From Lucinisca nassula (Eukaryota > Mollusca > Bivalvia > Lucinida > Lucinidae), in NCBI GenBank assembly GCA_963580285.1, contig OY757010.1, positions 63,696,406 to 63,760,405 of the forward strand: 64,000 bases of DNA, written 5' to 3'. The notes beneath the pieces are model-generated. The model was not told where the DNA came from and made no database searches. It was given only the letters and a program-made list of their open reading frames with translations. This document shows, in pieces, positions 31,575 to 41,830 of this stretch. The position numbers were made by a program, and so were the translations under genes. Position 1 is the stretch's first letter; the number at the start of each line of letters is the position of its first letter.

Positions 31575-31812
31575 TCAAAAATACATGAGCACGAATGCAA
31601 GATTCTATTTATCATATGACATTTAAAAAGCATTTTTTTCACGATTGTTTACAAAAATATCAATATTCCGCCATTAGTAAACGCGACGTCGTTAAGGACG
31701 TCGTACATGTAACGTTACGGGACGTGTCTAGCTAATTTGCATATTTAATCCACTAGTGGATTATTGAAAATATTACATGATGTTATTACACTCTCAGACG
31801 CGACGTCATATG
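31452..31812 (-). mobile_element. type III foldback element, long copy, reverse
   Basis: Collinear inverse of 16751-17098: CATGAGCACGAATGCAAGAT, CGCGACGTCGTTAAGGACG, the perfect palindrome TAATCCACTAGTGGATTA and terminal CTCTCAGACGCGACGTCA. Confidence 0.8.
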
Positions 31813-31959
31813 ATAAAATCATTTAAAGCCAAACAAATAGCAAAGATATTAGATAGTTCCCAACAAATAATCAAGTTTCACAAGGTGCCTTTTCTGATAG
31901 TATTAGCACCTGGAAACAAAATAACGGAAGTTAACCCCAAAACCACATGCACATCTCCA

Positions 31960-33675
31960 GACCTTGATAAAAACACCTGATAGTTTCAAAATGATCGGTA
32001 AAAACTAAAAAGAATGTAAGAGTTGCGCTCACAAAACACCCAAGGTAAAATGTTGACGGAAAAACTAATGGACGGATGGACATGCGTACGTACGGACGGA
32101 TGCACAAACGGTCGGAAACTCATACATCTTCCTGAAAAAGCAGTTGCGGCAAAACAAAAGCCATAGTGATCTTGACCTTGATCCCAAGATCCTGAAAGTC
32201 AAACTAGTATCAGGTGGTGCGATAAGCCCAGGAACCTGAATGTTGAACATGCTCGGGATATTATATAATACTAAACAATTGTGTGAAGAGATATTAAAAT
32301 TCATAGATAAATGCATGGGATAAATATGTTCTATAAAGGTTTATCCCTTGGAAGCAAAGGATGCACTGCTGGACTAAAAAGTATGGAGTGTACAAGTATT
32401 TCTGGGCCAGACTAGTCGTTTCTAAACATAGCCACAGTTACATTGACCTTGAGCCCCTGAAAGTGGGTCGTTCTCGAAATATTATCATTCCCAACATTTA
32501 TATTAAATTCATTGGCCAATATAGACTATAAAGCGATGAAAGAGTATTTCTAAAAGCCTTAACGACCTTGACTTTGATCCAAGCATCCAAAAGGTCTAAC
32601 TTGCTCGAGATATTATAATACAGAACATTTGGTTGAATTGAATCATAATAAAGTTGTGTTGTTGTTGTTGTTGTTGTGTGTGTGTGTGTGCGTTTTGTTT
32701 TTTGTGTTTTTTTTTTCAAAAAAAAAATAGCCACAGTGACCTTGACCTTAAGTCCACACCTGAAAGTCGATCTTGCTCGGGATATTATAATACCCAATAC
32801 TATTCTGAAGCTATATTAAAGTCCATTTATAAATGTTGGGGCTAGAGCGAAGACAAATTTTTTTCTTTACATAAAAGCCACTGTTATCTTAATCTTGATC
32901 CCAGAACCCTGAAAGTTAGAACTTGCTCAAGATACATGTATTATCATACACAACAAATGTGTCAAAATCCATTGATAAATGTTGGCACTAGAGCGATGAC
33001 AAAGTTTTTCTTAAACCAAAAGCCACAGTGACTTTTACCGTGATCCCAGGACCCTGAAAAGATATCATATACATGTATACTATTTGTGTGAAGTTATAGT
33101 GAAGTAACATATAAATCCATCAGTAGATCTAGGCCCTACAGCGATGATAAAGTTTTTCTGTTGCCATGACTTAGATCCAGGACCCTGAAAGTCGAACTTC
33201 TGTTGCGGTTTATTTTTGTTATGGTTTGTCTTTGAGTGTGTGTGTCACTTACATCTTTTTGGTTTGGATAGCCAATTGGCCATTTTGTGTGATTTGGCTT
33301 TCCGCTACCATTAGGGTCTAGGATTGTGTTTCTTTCCCTTTTATTTGGTGTCTCTGATGGGTGGAATGGGTTAATTGAATCGATTCCTGATCAATGTGAA
33401 TACATAAGAAAATCCATCAAAAATATAGGCACCAGGGCCATGACGTTTTCTAAAAATAGCCAGTGATCTTGACCTTAAGCCCAGGGCCCTGAAAGTCGAA
33501 CTTGCTTGAGATATTATCATATCCAACATTTATGTAAAGTTTTATTGAAATCCGTCAATTGATATAGGCGCTAGAAAGATGACAAAAGGTGAACGTACAT
33601 ACATGGGTACGTACGTACGGGATAAACCCAATATCGCCTCGCCACTTTGTTGTCACGGTGGTGGGATAATAAAAC
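31960..33675. mobile_element. family D tandem-repeat element with R-X insertion
   Basis: Units of GACCTTGA / CCTGAAAGTCGAACTTGC / GATATTATAATACC / AAATGTTGG / GAGCGATGACAAAGTTTTT run from 32160 to 33590. An R-X piece (33205-33400) interrupts a unit. The right end is a hairpin GCCACTTTGTTGTCACGGTGG followed by TGGGATAATAAAAC. Simple repeats (GTT)n/(GT)n/(T)n at 32655-32728. Confidence 0.6.
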
Positions 33676-33733
33676 AAACTCTATACCACGGATAAGAAAA
33701 CGTGATGTTGACCTACACTTGTACCTGTTTCAG

Positions 33734-33829
33734 GAATGTGTGGTAATAAGAAGAGAAGAAATACGTTAATGTGTAATGCTTGTTGCGGAGATACCATGTG
33801 TAACTATGGAACATGTCACCAGCTTATTG
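33734..33829 (+). CDS. Ly6/uPAR gene, domain 2 exon 3
   Basis: Acceptor GTACCTGTTTCAG ends at 33733 and donor TTG|GTAAAT begins at 33830. Starts with two bases, ends after one extra base (phase 1 to phase 1): MCGNKKRRNTLMCNACCGDT then MCNYGTCHQLI. CC...MCN is the closing signature of a Ly6/uPAR domain. Cysteines 7-12 match exon 12341-12467. The last G plus AT of the next exon makes Asp. Confidence 0.87.
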
Positions 33830-34625
33830 GTAAATATGACCGACTCTTTCACCCCTGAGTAAACCGTTAACACTCTCAGGGCTAATTCAGCAGATGACAA
33901 AATGATAGGACTAGACTTCTCGTGTAGATTGACTCCTATTTGCAGTTAATGTTAATTTCTGTTTTCTACAGGGGACAATTTGCATGAAATATGGAGACTA
34001 TTTGCTTGAAATGTCAAATCCTGTGTTCTTTGAAAAGTAAGAATATAGTTCAAAACGTCGTCTGCTGAAAAACACCTACATCTGTGGACACAAGACTGTT
34101 CAAACTACTATGAATTACCTTTGGATCAAGTTAGTTTGACAGGCAAATGTCATTCATCAAAGAATTCTAAAACTAGATTGAGCAATTGATTGGTCTCATT
34201 TTGGCAAACACTTTCAGATTGACATTTGAGATGTATTTTGAGTTTACAGTGCATGAGTCCGCAAAGAAATGTGAACCACTTAGTGTTTTGAGTTTATTTC
34301 TGTCTGGCAGTTGACTGACAGGATGTTAGGCTACGCCCACCAAAGTTTGAACGGTTTTGTGTCCACATGTGTAGATTTGTTAAAAGCATTAATGGGATGT
34401 CAAATAGAATAGCTATCTGTTTTTGTCTACAGAACTGAGAGGCAAAGGCAAAAGGCAAAGGAATTCGCTTTTAAGGGCAACAATTCTTCCATATTGGTTT
34501 TTGTCCCAAGGTTAAGTCGAGCGTACGGGTGCTTCATGTTAATGTAGAAATATAGGCTTGATATGGACATTAGAAATCCGTCAACCGATGGGTCATAGGG
34601 ACATGTACCGAACGCCTTGGGCCTT
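33830..34625. other. intron sequence with nothing recognised
   Basis: Apparently unique intron DNA with no repeat family or extra exon seen. Confidence 0.45.
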
Positions 34626-34886
34626 CATAACGAACACACGCCTATACAAATGCATGGTAATTTTTACCGCCGAAAAAGTATGACATTTTTCTTACTTCTG
34701 CTCCAAATATAGATTGTGGGTACACGTTAGAACCGCCTCATCGAGACGTTTCTAACGAGTACCCACAATCTCTATTTTAGAGAAGAAATAAGGAAAATAA
34801 GGTTTGTCCATGTAATCCCGAGTTTTACTATATTCTTAAGGGTGGGGTTCAAGGGGTCAGAATTATACAGGCATGTTTTCATGATG
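34626..34886 (+). mobile_element. HP2 element (type II)
   Basis: CATAACGAACACACGCCTAT start, hairpin TACACGTTAGAACCGCC / GTTTCTAACGAGTACCC, end GGCATGTTTTCATGATG. Confidence 0.88.
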
Positions 34887-34995
34887 TAGACGTACCATTA
34901 CCCAAATAACACATTTTCAAATACCATTAATAAGTTGTCTGAATCCCGTTGTGGAAGCATTCCCAGTAAAAGCATTACGAAGAAAAGTAACTCTA

Positions 34996-35207
34996 CAGTA
35001 AAATTCCTATATTAAGACCACCTTTGGGACTGTTCAAATGTGGTCTTAAACTTTAAGACCACTTCTGAACAGTCACAAAGATGCTCTCTGAGCAGAGGAC
35101 ACCGTATGCAGAAAACACAAAGAAAGAATAACTACAACCTACCGAATAAGCTTTTTAAACCAGAATCAGTCTTTATTTTGGGTGGTCTTAATAGTGGAAA
35201 TTCACTG
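34996..35207. mobile_element. pogo/Tigger-like MITE
   Basis: Begins CAGTAAAATTCCTATATTAA next to TA and ends GGTGGTCTTAATAGTGGAAATTCACTG next to TA. Internal palindrome ACCACTT...AAGTGGT-like around GGACTGTTCAAATGTGGTC. Partner copy 56225-56430. CAGTA...-type ends with TA duplication are typical of pogo elements. Confidence 0.65.
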
Positions 35208-35382
35208 TATTTCAAAGACATAGAAGATACACACCGAATTTCAACAACGTCAGGTTCTGGGTTCAGGGGAAAATGCTTTAAAAGTGTCGTCGGCAGTCGC
35301 CGGCCGTGATGATACGAAAAGGACAGTTTAAAACAAATTTCTTCTGTCAAGTGAAGGGCCCATAATTACAGATAAATAATTT

Positions 35383-35476
35383 GATTGAGTGAGTGAGTGT
35401 TTGAGTTTTAAGTCCCACCAACAGCTAATGTCATAGGGAGACGGGACCTCGGTTTAAAGACTCATCCGATAGTCTG
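35383..35476 (-). mobile_element. SINE-A, 3' half
   Basis: GAGTGAGTGAGTGTTTGAG, AGTCCCACCAACAGC, GGGACCTCGGTTTAAAGAC. Truncated before the tRNA head. Confidence 0.85.
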
Positions 35477-35889
35477 AAATGTTTCGATTGAAAGTGGTCA
35501 ATATCGTTTTAAGAAATTTTCACTTCCCTAGTCAAAAGAGGCTCCGTGTACAATTTGGCTTCAGTGGGTCCAATTGCTCTAGACATCCTATGTTCTTAAG
35601 CACATACCGATATTTGATCGTGACATATGATACTAAATGATGCCTCCAGATCTCGCTACCAAAACTTGTATGTATCACTCTTGCGATCGTAAACTTCCTT
35701 TTTTATGTCCCCGCCATTCGTGGAATGGAGGATCAGGTATATAGTGTTACCCATATCCGTCGCGATCCTCGCCCGACATGGCGTTAGCAATTTGCGTTTC
35801 AATTTGCATCAGTGTCTCAACTACCAGGTGGGGGCATCTATGTTTCTTTTACACATTTTCTAATTCTAAACATCAGGCTCACAAGTCCG

Positions 35890-36440
35890 TAAAACGAACA
35901 CCCCTAAACCCCACTTTATATAGAGAAAACTGCATGGAGTTTACGAGGATAAACATATTTTTTCTTATTTAGTTTATAGTTTATACTAATTTATTTTAGT
36001 TCGATTGCGATGAAAGCTTCAAGCTTATTGAATCGCTCTCGAACACTCATTCCGGATGTTTTCACGCGCGCGAGAGAGAGGCAGTGGCTTTTACACCACT
36101 GCTACCCATTTGCATCTGGGTGGAGTGGGGCAGTGTCATTACGTGTCTTGCCCAAGGGCACACCTCGATACCGGTGGCCGGATTCGAACGCACAACCTCT
36201 CGATCATAAGTCGAACGCGCTAACCACTGCGCTATCGAGGCTGACATTTTTCTTATTTCTGCCCTAAAAAAGGCTGCGGGTACTCGTTAGAACCACCTTA
36301 TTGAGGCGGTTCAAACGAGCACCCACAACTTATATTTGCAGTATTAATAAGAAAAAAATGTCACAGATTTCCATCAGAAAAGTAGCCATTTTGGAGATGT
36401 GAAAAAATGCATTATGTCGCACGGGTGTGTTTTCGTAATG
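35890..36440 (-). mobile_element. HP2 element split by a SINE
   Basis: The right part of HP2 at 35890-35970 (ACACCCCTAAACCCCACTTT, TATATAGAGAAAACTG) resumes at 36246 (TTTTTCTTATTTCTGCCC) with hairpin TACTCGTTAGAACCACC / GGCGGTTCAAACGAGCACCC and end GTGTGTTTTCGTAATG. The SINE at 36045-36243 sits between. Confidence 0.75.
36045..36243 (-). mobile_element. tRNA-derived SINE with V-like block
   Basis: On the - strand: A box TAGCGCAGTGG, B box GTTCGAATCC, then GTGCCCTTGGGCAAGACACG, the conserved block of V-type SINEs, and CCCACTCCACCCAGATGC. Tail side ends in GCGCGTGAAAAC. Confidence 0.8.
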
Positions 36441-37503
36441 CTATTTCAACAGTACAGCAAGTCAGTGTTCCATATAATGTCTTGGAAAAAAAATGAACTT
36501 GGTGCACATCAATGCCAAGCCAGGATCACCATTTAAACCAAGTATGAATGACACAAATCTCAGATGCTACACGTTTCAAGGCCACCAACTATTAGGTTGT
36601 TGGGAAGAGATCAAAAGGGTTGCATGTCCATCACTTGATCACGTGAACCAGAACCATTTAATCAAGCAGAAGCCCCGCGTGCAATGGCTGAGATGTTAAT
36701 GTAAATCTTGAAGTCTTGGATACCCTTGACATCTGGTACTCATGGTTATAACCAGACATGTGCACCTGCACAAAAGAAAGGCTCAGATCAGCCTGCACGT
36801 CCGCGCAGTCTAATAAGAGTCTTCCTTGAAATAAATTAAGCTCCATCGTGCAGACAGGGAAGGTTTATTCCGTCTACATTTGTGTTTAGACTGAATGACA
36901 CATGTTCGCCTTCTAACGGCTGATATGTTTTCTGAACTCTCCTATGAATAAAATGTCAGTGCCAGTTGTAATTATTCTATCAAGAATAATTGTGGTATTT
37001 TACTGAAAAAATATCAATATATCTGCCATATTTGTCATTTTTTTAAATATTATGATATCAAATGACATTGTTACTTTTGAACAACTGTCCTCACTTCTTT
37101 CAATATAAAACTATATTGTTAAAGCATCGGTCTATGCTTAAGTATATCAAAGGCACTCTAGGACCATCATTTAGAAAAACTATAAAATGCTTTAATTTCA
37201 AATGTTTCATATCCAGTTTCAAGACCATCGACATTTTCTTCTGGGGACAGAATAAAACATTTTAGCACACAATTTTAGCCCTTTCATTGGCATCATTTGC
37301 AGGGATGAATGTCATAAAGTGCACCGTCCTTCTGATCGGGACGTTAACTGGAGGCCCCCTGTGCAGGGAGAACCATCCCCTGTGCAGGTTAAAGATCCCT
37401 ACCGTAATTACATGATTACTGTGTAGGCTGTCATCCTGCAAAACCTGGAGTGTGTGTAATGTACACCTGCGGTAATGGTCAAATGTGACCGACGCAGTAT
37501 CAG
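36441..37503. other. intron sequence with repeat scraps
   Basis: Family H palindrome at 36770-36835 (GGCTCAGATCAGCCTGCACG). At 37300-37490 there is a repeat fragment with GATCGGGACGTTAACTGGAG and AGGTTAAAGATCCCTACCG, a non-LTR/SINE-like 3' block. Otherwise nothing recognised. Confidence 0.4.
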
Positions 37504-37810
37504 ATTTGTTTGTTTGTTTGATTTGAGGTTTAACGTCCCCGTCAACACTGTAAAGGTCATTTTGGAGACGTTGCTTCCAATTTTGTGGGACTTTTACCCG
37601 ACATTGAGATGAAATGACATCTCAAGCCCTGTCGCCCTATGAAACCAATAGGGTTTATTAGCATGGACGGTCGGCCTCGCACCGCGGTTCCTGGACAGGC
37701 TTAGATCCTCTAAGCGGTTTACCAGTACTAGTGTGCGGGCCGGATTCAGCTCTGCGTGGAAGCATCATGCAGCCCATATATTTCTTCAAGCCCCTATGGG
37801 CGGGGGCGCA
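37504..37810 (-). mobile_element. SINE-B, full length
   Basis: Tail (TTTG)n, then GGTTTAACGTCCCCGTCAAC, AGACGTTGCTTCCAATTTTG, AGATCCTCTAAGCGGTTTAC, GCAGCCCATATATTTCTTC and the 5' end CCCCTATGGGCGGGGGCG. The best complete copy for defining the family (about 290 bp). Confidence 0.82.
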
Positions 37811-37889
37811 AACAGTATCAGAAAATAGATAGATAATTATGAGCATGTTCGCCATCTTGGCCATAGGACCTGCTCCATTTGGACATTTT

Positions 37890-37907
37890 GCCCCCCCCCC
37901 CCCCTCC
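37890..37907 (+). repeat. poly(C) and (CA)n tract
   Basis: About 15 C followed by CTCCACACACACACA. Confidence 0.9.
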
Positions 37908-38257
37908 ACACACACACACTTGTGTAGCCTACCACATGAGGTACACATAACGAGGTAGTTGGTGTGTGATGTGTGTCCGTCTGTGTTATATGTACATGTA
38001 AAAAACATAGAGGTATTTCTCAAATGCACACACAGCACAACATTGCCCTACAGAGGTGTACTACCTCGTTAGGTAATACAAGCCCTACAACGTTATCACG
38101 AAGTATTTTCATAAACCACTCATATACCACCCTTACACCCCCTTAGGTATAAGGGGTAAATATGGAGGTAGTGCATACCGATGTAGCAGAAATGGAAACG
38201 GTATGTTTTTGTACCTCGATATGTCGGTCTACTGCTTAAAAAGTACCTCAGAAAGTT

Positions 38258-38290
38258 AGCTTCACACACACACACACACACGCACACACC
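38258..38290 (+). repeat. (CA)n microsatellite
   Basis: CACACACACACACACACACG run. Confidence 0.9.
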
Positions 38291-38299
38291 TCTGCAGAA

Positions 38300-38940
38300 G
38301 ATTGCTTTAAACTGGTTTAGTCCTTTTTTGGTTTTCCGCTATTGCTGTTTCCATTAGGGTCTAGTTATTTCATGTTTGTGTTTCTTTCCCTTTCCCTTTT
38401 AAGTAATGTTGGTTGGTACCTGGTGCTCTGTTTCTGGCCATGCCCATCGGAGTCTAACTGTTGGTCTTCTTTTGCTCCAACATTTCAGTGGTTTCTTGCT
38501 GTCGAGTCCTCACCGTCGTTTCATCTCTGTGGTTGTTTGATTTTTGTGTTCACGGACATGTTGCACTGATGAGTTAGGCTTTCATGCGGACTGAACAAAT
38601 TTGTATAAATCGCGACGGAAAAAAGGGCGGGGATTGTGGCCAAGTAAAATCGATTTAATCCCCACCCATCAAGTTGAATTTGTTTCACTGACCGTTCCAA
38701 GGCGGTTCTTCTGTCGCGATTAATTTTTGTTATGGTTTTTTAGTGTGTGTATCGCTTATATTATTTTGTTTTGGATAGTCAGTTGGCCATTTTGTGGGAG
38801 AGTAACTGTCATTTTGGCTTTCCGCTATTGATGTTACCATTAGGGTCTAGTTTCATGTTTATGCTTTTTACCCTTTGGTGTCTCTGATGGGAGCTGTGGG
38901 TTAATTGTATCGATTCCTGATCATTGCCTTCACTTCTATT
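38300..38940 (+). repeat. R-X dispersed repeat, forward copy
   Basis: Same block order as 19600-20165, preceded by a partial extra copy of its end (38325-38400). Blocks: CATCGGAGTCTAACTGTTGG, TTGCTGTCGAGTCCTCACCG, CGTTCCAAGGCGGTTCTTCT, CATTGCCTTCACTTCTATTT. Confidence 0.75.
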
Positions 38941-38949
38941 TTCCATATG

Positions 38950-39410
38950 TTCTTACCAGCGCAGAATATTCGCCTTCAGGATGAGTCCAGGTCCTCAATG
39001 CCAAGCCATGCAAGTAGTTCACCGGACCTGATGGTGACAATGTCTTGCAGCTTGATATTGCATATCTGTCTGATCATTGCCCTGCCATTCCATTACATAC
39101 ATGTACGCTGGAGGTTTGGTTTTGTCAATAGACCTGTCTCGTCGGCATGGAGCATTGCGCTCCGCACAAGAGCTGTCTGTACACACGGCCACGTGTCTTG
39201 AATCTGAGGTGGCGGGAAGATAGAACTGTAAGAAGCTCCTTGGACTTCTTCCAGGCTATTTTCACGCGTGATGTGGTCGAAATATCACAACCACGGTCTA
39301 CAGAGACCATGTCTCCTAGGTAGCAAAAGGAAGCTACCACCTCCGGCTTATCAGCCCCAACTTGGAATGCCCTTTGTGGTCTGCCGTCTAAGTTTTATAC
39401 ACTTTTATTA
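38950..39410 (-). pseudogene. non-LTR retrotransposon C-terminal fragment
   Basis: On the - strand: ASFCYLGDMVSVDRGCDIST, TSRVKIAWKKSKELLTVLSS, FKTRGRVYRQLLCGAQ. Collinear with 46510-46870 of the copy at 45240-47184. Disrupted, with no RT domain. Confidence 0.8.
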
Positions 39411-39745
39411 AAGTTGGATATTTAATGTTTTGAATTTATAAAATTCCTTTATTGCAATCATGTGTAAATCAAAGACTTATATAGTGAATTTTAAAGAATT
39501 CAAGTCAAAAGAAAATATCCATTCAGATATTTGCATTCCCAAAACCAGAGTGGGTGGGGTCATATGATAAACCATTATGGGCATAGTGTCTCATTGTATT
39601 TATTGTAAGGCAAGTAAATTATCAGCCACAACAATCACCAATTCATGGATAGTAAAGCAAATGTGAGGTTTTGCTGCTGTATACTATACTTATTGTCTGT
39701 AGTCTGCTTAAACAAGGCTTAAACAAGATCTGTTTAAGAAGCACT
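39411..39745. other. intron sequence with nothing recognised
   Basis: AT-rich, no signal. Confidence 0.4.
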
Positions 39746-40021
39746 CATTACGAAAACACGCCTATACATATGTATTGGAAGATTTTACCACCCAAAAACG
39801 AAAATTTCCAGATAAAAAACTGATACTTTTCCTATTTTTGCTCAAAACATAGATTGCGGGGACTCGATAGAACCGCCTCATCGAGGCGGTTCTATCGAGT
39901 ACCCACAATCTATATTTTTGAGCAGAAATAAAAAAAAAAGTTTACCCCTGAAAACCCCAGTTTTACTATATAAAAGTGGGGTTAAAGGGGGTCAAAATCA
40001 TATAGACGTGTTTTCGTGATG
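39746..40021 (+). mobile_element. HP2 element, full length (type II)
   Basis: Ends CATTACGAAAACACGCCTAT and ATAGACGTGTTTTCGTGATG. Hairpin 1 is almost perfect (GGGGACTCGATAGAACCGCC / GGCGGTTCTATCGAGTACCC): the usual CTCGTTAG has become CTCGATAG on one arm and the other arm carries the matching CTATCGAG. Confidence 0.92.
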
Positions 40022-40039
40022 GATGACCCCAGACAGCGC

Positions 40040-40430
40040 ATGTGAAAAATGAGATCCCTATCACTAACCAATTAAAATATATGGCCAACGTTCATGTTTT
40101 TGAAAATGTAGGTCAATGTCACAAGGTAAAAAAATTATGGTATCACTAGAAATTCATGTGACACAGAATGCACATAATTTTATGAAATATTAAAGTCATA
40201 TTACTTACTAATCGAATGTTATATAAAGTTTAAAAGTAGGTCAAACGTCAAGGGCAAGGTCACGAGGTCAAAAACTATAATACCAGTGGAAAGGTCTTAT
40301 GACAAGGAATGCAAATGTGAAATATAAAAGCCACATCATTTGCAATTCAAAAATTATGTCAAATTGGAAAGTTTTTGTGGACAAACAGACAGACAGACAG
40401 ACAGACCAAAAACTATATGCCCGCGTCATA
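40040..40430. repeat. degenerate element ending in (ACAG)n
   Basis: AGGTCAAACGTCAAGGGCAA, GGTCACGAGGTCAAAAACTA, then (ACAG)n and CCAAAAACTATATGCCCGCG. Architecture like the family D/E ends. Confidence 0.5.
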
Positions 40431-40758
40431 AAAACGTTTTCAAACGTCCGTGTGTTATGCATTTCTAATCCTTATTTAATAGAATTAGTGTGAAATTGCA
40501 AACGAATTGTTCACGTGCAGTACACTCTGAATTATCTATGGCTAATTAGGACGTCATTGCTATGTTGGCCATTAGCTCGCGAACGACTAGGGTGCAGCTG
40601 TGACACTTTCCAGAATCATGTAAGGCGGGTAGGCATATTCTTCTTTATGAAAATGTAAAACAAATACTGTTATACCGAAAGTAAAACGAATACGAAAATT
40701 GTCCTTGGTGCCACCATTGTACTAAGCTTATTTGATTGTATTTACTTATTGATTTCAG

Positions 40759-40844
40759 ATCGCCTGTACAACAAATGGATGAACCACACATTAGACCTCC
40801 GAACGCTTAAAACACTTCCTGCAACTGGTACAGTGGTCGGCTAA
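40759..40844 (+). CDS. Ly6/uPAR gene, terminal exon
   Basis: Acceptor ACTTATTGATTTCAG ends at 40758. The first two bases complete Asp with the G of the previous exon, then RLYNKWMNHTLDLRTLKTLP, ATGTVVG and TAA at 40842-40844. The in-phase join and prompt stop support it. No hydrophobic GPI-anchor signal. A poly(A) signal follows 100 nt later. Confidence 0.78.
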
Positions 40845-40944
40845 ACTTCATGCGTGTGAAGTCAATTTCATATCAGGAAAACAAAACATAACTTTGTGAG
40901 ATAGTGTTTTCTTTCGTGGGTATAAAATGTCATCACATCTGTGT

Positions 40945-40950
40945 AATAAA
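40945..40950 (+). promoter_or_regulatory. AATAAA poly(A) signal of the Ly6 gene
   Basis: First AATAAA after the stop codon at 40842-40844, on the sense strand. It lies within the terminal sequence of an HP2 element, where the consensus has GTGAAATGAACAC. Confidence 0.55.
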
Positions 40951-40984
40951 TAACCCTCTAAACTCCACTTTATATAGAAACCCC

Positions 40985-41246
40985 GCCCCCGCCCATCGGA
41001 GTTTGAAGAAATAGATGGGCTGCATGATGCTTACGCAGAGCTGAAACCAACCGCACACGAACACTGATAAACGGCTTAGAGGATCCATGCTTATAAACCC
41101 TATTTGTTTCATAAGGCGACAGGGCTTTAGATTTCATTTCATCTCAATGTCGGGTAAAAGTCCCACCAAATTGGAAGCAACGTCTTCAAAATGACCTATA
41201 CAGTGTTGATGGGGACGTTAAACTCAAATCAATCAATCAATCAATC
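40985..41246 (+). mobile_element. SINE-B, full length
   Basis: CCCGCCCATCGGAGTTTGAA, GATGGGCTGCATGATGC, GGGGACGTTAAACTC and an (AATC)n tail. Confidence 0.82.
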
Positions 41247-41499
41247 TGGAGAAAACTGGGGTTTACATTGGAATACATTATTTTTCTTTTTTATTCTCTA
41301 ACACTATATATGAAAAATGAAAAATATCCCAGATTTTCGTAGGTAAAAATTATTGTAATCGTTTTGGAGATTTGAAGGAATTTACTCTGTTAGGGTAATG
41401 TGATGTAAAAGTGTGAAATTTAATAGTTTTTTTTTCAACGGTTACCATGGATTATAAGCATCTCGTGCTTGTTACATCATGTTAACAAGAGCTTGAGAT

Positions 41500-41690
41500 G
41501 AATGCCCTTGTAAAACCGCACTTTGTATAGGAAAAGTAGGGTTTACAAGGGCATACATTATTTTGCTCTTGCTCAAAAGAGAAAGATCGTGGGTACTCGT
41601 TAGAACCATTACAGTGAGGTGGTTTTAAAGAGCACCAACAATGTTAGTTTGGTGCAGGAATTAGAAAAATGTTGAATTTTTTTGGCTGAA
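41500..41690 (-). mobile_element. HP2 element, degenerate
   Basis: AAACCGCACTTTGTATAGG, GGGTACTCGTTAGAACCATT, GGTGGTTTTAAAGAGCACC. Left and right ends unclear. Confidence 0.65.
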
Positions 41691-41830
41691 AAATATTAGC
41701 TCAAGTCCAGTGGAAGACAGATTTATATAACACGGATATGTTATATAATGTGGATACGTTATCATAATGAGAATTGTCCCATTGAGATGGTTCTAGCTAT
41801 ACTTGAGCAAGGATAAAGGCCAAATGGATA

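Larger units (their letters stand above)
4511..40844 (+). other. gene span: secreted-type protein with two Ly6/uPAR domains
   Basis: Seven exons join in frame into about 212 residues: two Ly6/uPAR three-finger domains and a 28-residue polar tail. Domain 1 uses exons 4511-4590, 8684-8755 and 12341-12467; domain 2 uses 14796-14908, 19336-19405 and 33734-33829; the tail is 40759-40844. Each domain is bounded by phase-1 introns, as is usual for this family and as expected for duplication of a whole domain. Each carries 12 cysteines in the same order. The signal-peptide exon is not in sight and should end in phase 1 upstream. The tail has no hydrophobic stretch, so no GPI-anchor signal is seen and a secreted product is the likelier reading. 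Function unknown: the family includes receptors, toxins and immune regulators. Introns total about 36 kb and are almost wholly repeats. Confidence 0.85.
40931..41400 (-). mobile_element. HP2 element split by a SINE-B
   Basis: 40931-40984 (CATCACATCTGTGTAATAAA, TAAACTCCACTTTATATAG) and 41247-41400 (GGAGAAAACTGGGGTTTAC ... TAGGGTAATG) are the two pieces. The SINE-B 40985-41246 lies inside. Confidence 0.75.

Noticed and set aside
37300..37490. Possible exon after TTTGCAG with cysteine-containing frames (CVMYTCGNGQ)
   Set aside because: The segment contains GATCGGGACGTTAACTGGAG and GGTTAAAGATCCCTACCG, a dispersed retroelement-type block, and hits stops in every frame.
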